Assembly: GCA_016875955.1 (NCBI GenBank)
Contig: VGOH01000042.1
Location: 1-8,696 of the forward strand
Length of the DNA stretch: 8,696 nt
DNA from: Chloroflexota bacterium
Lineage (GTDB): Bacteria > Chloroflexota > Dehalococcoidia > Dehalococcoidales > RBG-16-60-22
Direction: 5' to 3'
Under the pieces are notes generated by a model that did no database searches, had not been told where the DNA came from, and saw nothing but the letters and a program-made list of their open reading frames with translations. The position numbers were made by a program, and so were the translations under genes. Every line of letters starts with the position of its first letter. Position 1 is the stretch's first letter. Below are positions 6,094 to 8,696 of this stretch, piece by piece.

Positions 6094-6972
6094 TTGTTTT
6101 ACGAAGTACAGTACCCACAGCCCGAGCCCGGTCAGAAGCAGATTAAAGCCCTGGTGGTGCTGAACCCGGCGGAGTCAAGGCGGCTGCTGGCGAAAGCCAC
6201 GGTGGCGCTGCCCGAGGTGCAGAACGCCTATAAGAATGGCATGATTATCATCGGGCGCGGCATCACCAATGCCTTTGTCAGCGAGGAGCTCTTCGGGATA
6301 AAGATTGAGAACAAGGCCAATCAGACCGCGGGGCTCGTCTGCGGTGGCATAACCAATAGCACCGCAGCACCGCCACCCTGTACCTGGCACGTTATCCGCA
6401 AGGGCAAGGTGGTGGAGGGGGCCGATTCCAACGTGGAGATACTTGATTTCGGCCCGGATGATGTCTTCATCAAGGGAGGCAATGCCATAGATATGCAAGG
6501 CAATGCCGGCGTCTGCGCTTCCAGTGTTAAAGGCGGCACCATTGGCATGTGCTGGCCCATTGTGACGCCGCGCGGCTCACACCTTATCATGCCGATAGGG
6601 CTGGAGAAGCTGGTGCCATCGGTGATTGAAGCCTCCAAGCATACCGGCCTCTATTATTACAAATATACCATGGGATTGCCGCCAAAGCTGATGCCAGTGG
6701 TTCTGGGTAAGGTGGTTACCGAAATCCAGGCGATTGGAGTGATGACCGGTGCCAGGGCATACCATATCGCCTCCGGTGGCGTCGGTGGTTCCGAGGGGGC
6801 GGTGGTGCTGGCGCTGGAGGGCGATGAGAAGCGGGTGGTGAAGGCCTTTGAGCTGGTTAAGTCAATCAAGGGGGAGCCCCCGGTAAAAGCACCGGATACT
6901 TTCCGGATAAGTTCCGCTGCAGACTACAAATACGATGCTCTGGCGCAGCTTAAAACTCTGGGAGGCGTTTAA
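6094..6972 (+). CDS. Conserved protein of unknown function
   Basis: I recognise the general character of a conserved bacterial protein but no named family. From the TTG at 6094 it has 292 residues. That start is chosen because a perfect AAGGAGG (6081-6087) lies 6 nt before it; an in-frame ATG at 6046 has no ribosome binding site and lies upstream of the -10 box. There is no signal peptide or membrane segment, so it is probably cytoplasmic. Visible features are a GMIIIGRGITNAFVSEEL segment at 49-66, which recalls the sugar-phosphate/CoA-binding turn of the ISOCOT fold (DeoR-C, CoA transferases). GGNAIDMQGNAGV lies near 128-140 and a glycine-rich SGGVGGSEGAV segment lies in the C-terminal part, followed by KSIKGEPP. 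Four cysteines, C83, C96 (PPPCTW), C141 and C153, could bind metal. A cupin gene follows after 53 nt, probably in the same transcript. Confidence 0.85.
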   Translation: MFYEVQYPQPEPGQKQIKALVVLNPAESRRLLAKATVALPEVQNAYKNGMIIIGRGITNAFVSEELFGIKIENKANQTAGLVCGGITNSTAAPPPCTWHVIRKGKVVEGADSNVEILDFGPDDVFIKGGNAIDMQGNAGVCASSVKGGTIGMCWPIVTPRGSHLIMPIGLEKLVPSVIEASKHTGLYYYKYTMGLPPKLMPVVLGKVVTEIQAIGVMTGARAYHIASGGVGGSEGAVVLALEGDEKRVVKAFELVKSIKGEPPVKAPDTFRISSAADYKYDALAQLKTLGGV

Positions 6973-7025
6973 ACCGGCCGTATAGAAAATTGTTATGGGC
7001 AAATCTGACTTGAGAGGTGGGGAAA

Positions 7026-7349
7026 ATGTTCTATGATTTCCCGCATGATTTCAAGAAATTTGAGCCGGCGCCGGGGTTCTTGGTGCATGTGGCATCCGGG
7101 CGGCGCTCCATGCTTTCATACGTGACTTTGCAACCTAACGCCGAAGCTCCTCTGCACCATCATAGCGAAGAGCAGATTGGTATTGTCCTGGAAGGGGAGT
7201 TTGATATGACTATCGGGGACGAGACCAGGCTGTTGAAAAAAGGAAATATGTATCTGGTTCCGGCAAATATGACCCATGGCGGTCTTGCCGGCGCGGATGG
7301 CGCGGTAGTTCTGGATGTCTTCAGTCCACCGAGAAAGGCCTATAAATAG
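7026..7349 (+). CDS. Small single-domain cupin
   Basis: A 107-residue beta-barrel protein of the cupin superfamily. Motif 1 is PLHHHSEEQIGIVLEGEF, with metal-ligand candidates H44, H46 and Q50. Motif 2 is GNMYLVPANMTHGG, with the last ligand H84. The end DVFSPPRKAY is typical of small stand-alone cupins such as those linked to sugar or pectin metabolism, but the substrate cannot be read from sequence. The ATG at 7026 is preferred because AGAGGTGG lies just before it; the GTG at 7017 forms part of that ribosome binding site. It probably shares a transcript with the unknown gene upstream. It ends 17 nt before the 3' end of the convergent ruvB, with no terminator hairpin between them. Confidence 0.9.
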   Translation: MFYDFPHDFKKFEPAPGFLVHVASGRRSMLSYVTLQPNAEAPLHHHSEEQIGIVLEGEFDMTIGDETRLLKKGNMYLVPANMTHGGLAGADGAVVLDVFSPPRKAYK

Positions 7350-7366
7350 CGCATCAATAGGGAGGT

Positions 7367-8389
7367 TTACAGCAGAGTTCCCTGCGGGGGGTTTTGCCGG
7401 TTAAAAGGCAGGCCCAAGTGCTGGTAGGCGAGCTGGGTGGCGGTGCGACCGCGGGGCGTGCGCTCCAGAAAGCCCAGCTGCAGCAGGTAGGGCTCGTAGA
7501 CATCCATGATGGTGTCTGATTCCTCGCTGATAGCAGCGGCCAGTGTCTCAAGGCCGACCGGGCCGCCGTTGAACTTTTCCACAATCGTCCGCAGTAGCTT
7601 GTGGTCAACTTCATCCAGGCCGATGGTATCGACTTCCAGCTTGGCCAGTGCCTCTACGGTCACGGCATGCGTGGCGGTGCCGTCGCCTTTCACCTGCGCG
7701 TAGTCTCTGACTCTTTTCAACAAACGGTTGGCCACGCGCGGAGTACCTCTGGCACGGCGGGCAATTTCCTTCAGCCCTTCGCCGTCCGCCTCAATCTGCA
7801 GAATGCGGGCGGAGCGGTGCAGGATTGACTCTATTGATTTCTGGTCGTAGAAGTCAAGCCGGTAGACCGCACCGAAGCGGTCGCGGAGAGGCGGGCTTAA
7901 AAGGGCATAGCGGGTGGTAGCGCCGATAAGCGTAAAATCGGGCAGGTTAAGTCGCAGGCTTCGGGCACCGGGGCCTTTGCCGATGATGATATCCAGAGCA
8001 TACTCCTCCATGGCCGGGTAGAGGATTTCCTCAACGGCGCGGCTGAGACGGTGTATTTCATCGATGAAGAGGATATCCTGCGCATGCAGGTTGGTGAGTA
8101 TGGCAGCGAGGTCGCCAGTGCGCTCAATGGCCGGCCCTGAAGTAATCCTGATGCTCACGCCCATTTCGGCGGCGATGATGTAGGCGAGGGTCGTCTTGCC
8201 CAGTCCCGGAGGTCCGTAGAGCAGCACGTGGTCCAGGGCTTCGCCTCTACCCTTCGCTGCCGTGATGGCGATGCTCAGGTTCTCTTTAATCTTTTCCTGC
8301 CCGACGAATTCATTGAGCTGGCGTGGCCGCAGGCTGGTGTCAAGGGGAGCATCTTCAGCACTGGGTTTACCTGATATAATGCGAGCTAT
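7367..8389 (-). CDS. ruvB: Holliday junction helicase RuvB, apparent AUA start
   Basis: RuvB is the AAA+ hexameric motor that drives branch migration with RuvA in recombination repair. Walker A GPPGLGKT is at 59-66, Walker B LFIDEIH near 107-113, and sensor 1 lies in LIGATTRYA. An arginine-finger segment RDRFG follows, and the C-terminal winged helix ends with GFLERTPRGRTAT. The conserved N-terminus ARIISGK, then LRPRQLNEFVGQ, is fully encoded upstream of the first usual start (GTG at 8227, only 4 codons before Walker A). It continues to an in-frame TAA at 8390-8392. The codon right after that TAA is ATA (8387-8389), 6 nt behind GGGGGTGAG (8396-8404). Starting there gives 340 residues, the normal RuvB length. 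No ATG, GTG or TTG occurs in frame between the TAA and 8227. The gene lies 16 nt after the rpoC stop. Confidence 0.93.
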   Translation of the reverse strand: MARIISGKPSAEDAPLDTSLRPRQLNEFVGQEKIKENLSIAITAAKGRGEALDHVLLYGPPGLGKTTLAYIIAAEMGVSIRITSGPAIERTGDLAAILTNLHAQDILFIDEIHRLSRAVEEILYPAMEEYALDIIIGKGPGARSLRLNLPDFTLIGATTRYALLSPPLRDRFGAVYRLDFYDQKSIESILHRSARILQIEADGEGLKEIARRARGTPRVANRLLKRVRDYAQVKGDGTATHAVTVEALAKLEVDTIGLDEVDHKLLRTIVEKFNGGPVGLETLAAAISEESDTIMDVYEPYLLQLGFLERTPRGRTATQLAYQHLGLPFNRQNPPQGTLL

Positions 8390-8395
8390 TTAAAT

Positions 8396-8404
8396 CTCAC
8401 CCCC
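8396..8404 (-). promoter_or_regulatory. Ribosome binding site of ruvB
   Basis: The minus strand reads GGGGGTGAG in the short rpoC-ruvB gap, followed by ATTTAA and then the ATA codon that begins the conserved RuvB sequence. The 6-nt spacing is what is normally seen for an ATG start. This supports initiation at the ATA rather than at the internal GTG at 8227. Confidence 0.55.
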
Positions 8405-8405
8405 G

Positions 8406-8696
8406 TTAATCCTCTGAGTTCAGCCCATCATCTTCCACCGCCGGGCCCGCTGCCTCTTCTGGAAGTGGCCGGGTGGCTGAATCTTCAGTCTCTTCGCCGA
8501 ACATCTGGTCCAGCAGCGCCTCCGGCGTGGTCATGCCCATCGGCCCAGCGGCCTCCCCGGTCATCTCGCCGGGTGCCTGTTCCGATAATGCGCCCACCTT
8601 TTCCGGGAGCGCCTCCGGCGCCTCTTCAAGCGGCGGGTAATGGGCTGGAATCAATTTGCCGATGATAACGTTTTCTTTAAGGCCAATCAGCTTGTC
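8406..8696 (-). CDS. rpoC: RNA polymerase beta' subunit, C-terminal end
   Basis: Only the last 96 residues are in the window; the gene continues beyond the right edge. The first residues, DKLIGLKENVIIGKLIPA, are the highly conserved C-terminal segment of bacterial beta' subunits (family ending LKENVIIGKLIPAGTG). Instead of the usual short finish, about 78 residues follow that are acidic and rich in Glu, Pro, Ala and Gly (EEAPEALPEK, EEAAGPAVEDD, final NSED). This tail looks disordered and lineage-specific. ruvB starts 16 nt after the stop, so rpoC and ruvB are likely on one transcript. Confidence 0.95.
   Translation of the reverse strand, partial: DKLIGLKENVIIGKLIPAHYPPLEEAPEALPEKVGALSEQAPGEMTGEAAGPMGMTTPEALLDQMFGEETEDSATRPLPEEAAGPAVEDDGLNSED

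Noticed and set aside
7350..7366. Bidirectional terminator between cupin and ruvB
   Set aside because: The 17-nt convergent gap contains no inverted repeat.
8225..8227. GTG 8227 as the true ruvB start
   Set aside because: It would remove 54 residues of conserved RuvB sequence and begin only 4 codons before Walker A; no ribosome binding site precedes it.

Overview
The window reads as chromosomal DNA of an anaerobic, moderately GC-rich bacterium, most likely a Chloroflexota of the Dehalococcoidia type. This assignment is inference: it rests on a Gram-positive-style RNase J, a family 4 Fe-S uracil-DNA glycosylase, AGGAGG-type ribosome binding sites, an rpoC-to-ruvB order and the general character of the proteins. 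Nothing in the window looks like a phage, a plasmid, a CRISPR array or a large mobile element.

Layout. All genes on the left (1-5722) run on the minus strand. Read in the direction of transcription, the first unit is ribF, tyrS, a class V aminotransferase and a rhodanese lipoprotein, from a promoter near 5833-5862 to a probable terminator at 1938-1967. A second unit follows from its own near-consensus promoter (1894-1922): the uracil-DNA glycosylase gene and then the RNase J gene, which runs off the left edge. In the centre is a 371-bp divergent intergenic region (5723-6093) with a promoter facing each way and, between them, a palindromic element made of two interlocked inverted repeats. Rightward from there runs a short plus-strand unit: a conserved protein of unknown function (TTG start) and a small cupin. 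It converges on ruvB, which lies downstream of the 3' end of rpoC on the minus strand.

Roles. Most genes are housekeeping: transcription (RpoC), Holliday-junction branch migration (RuvB), FMN/FAD synthesis (RibF), tRNA charging (TyrS), uracil repair (UDG) and RNA decay (RNase J). The less understood parts are the unknown protein with its cupin partner, the lipid-anchored rhodanese and the palindromic element.

Most notable reading: the ruvB frame has no ATG, GTG or TTG at its proper N-terminus. The conserved N-terminal RuvB sequence begins right after a stop codon, at an ATA placed 6 nt behind a purine-rich ribosome binding site. ruvB therefore appears to start at a non-canonical AUA codon, or else there is a point change or sequence error there. 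I found no clear candidate for a wholly new multi-gene system.
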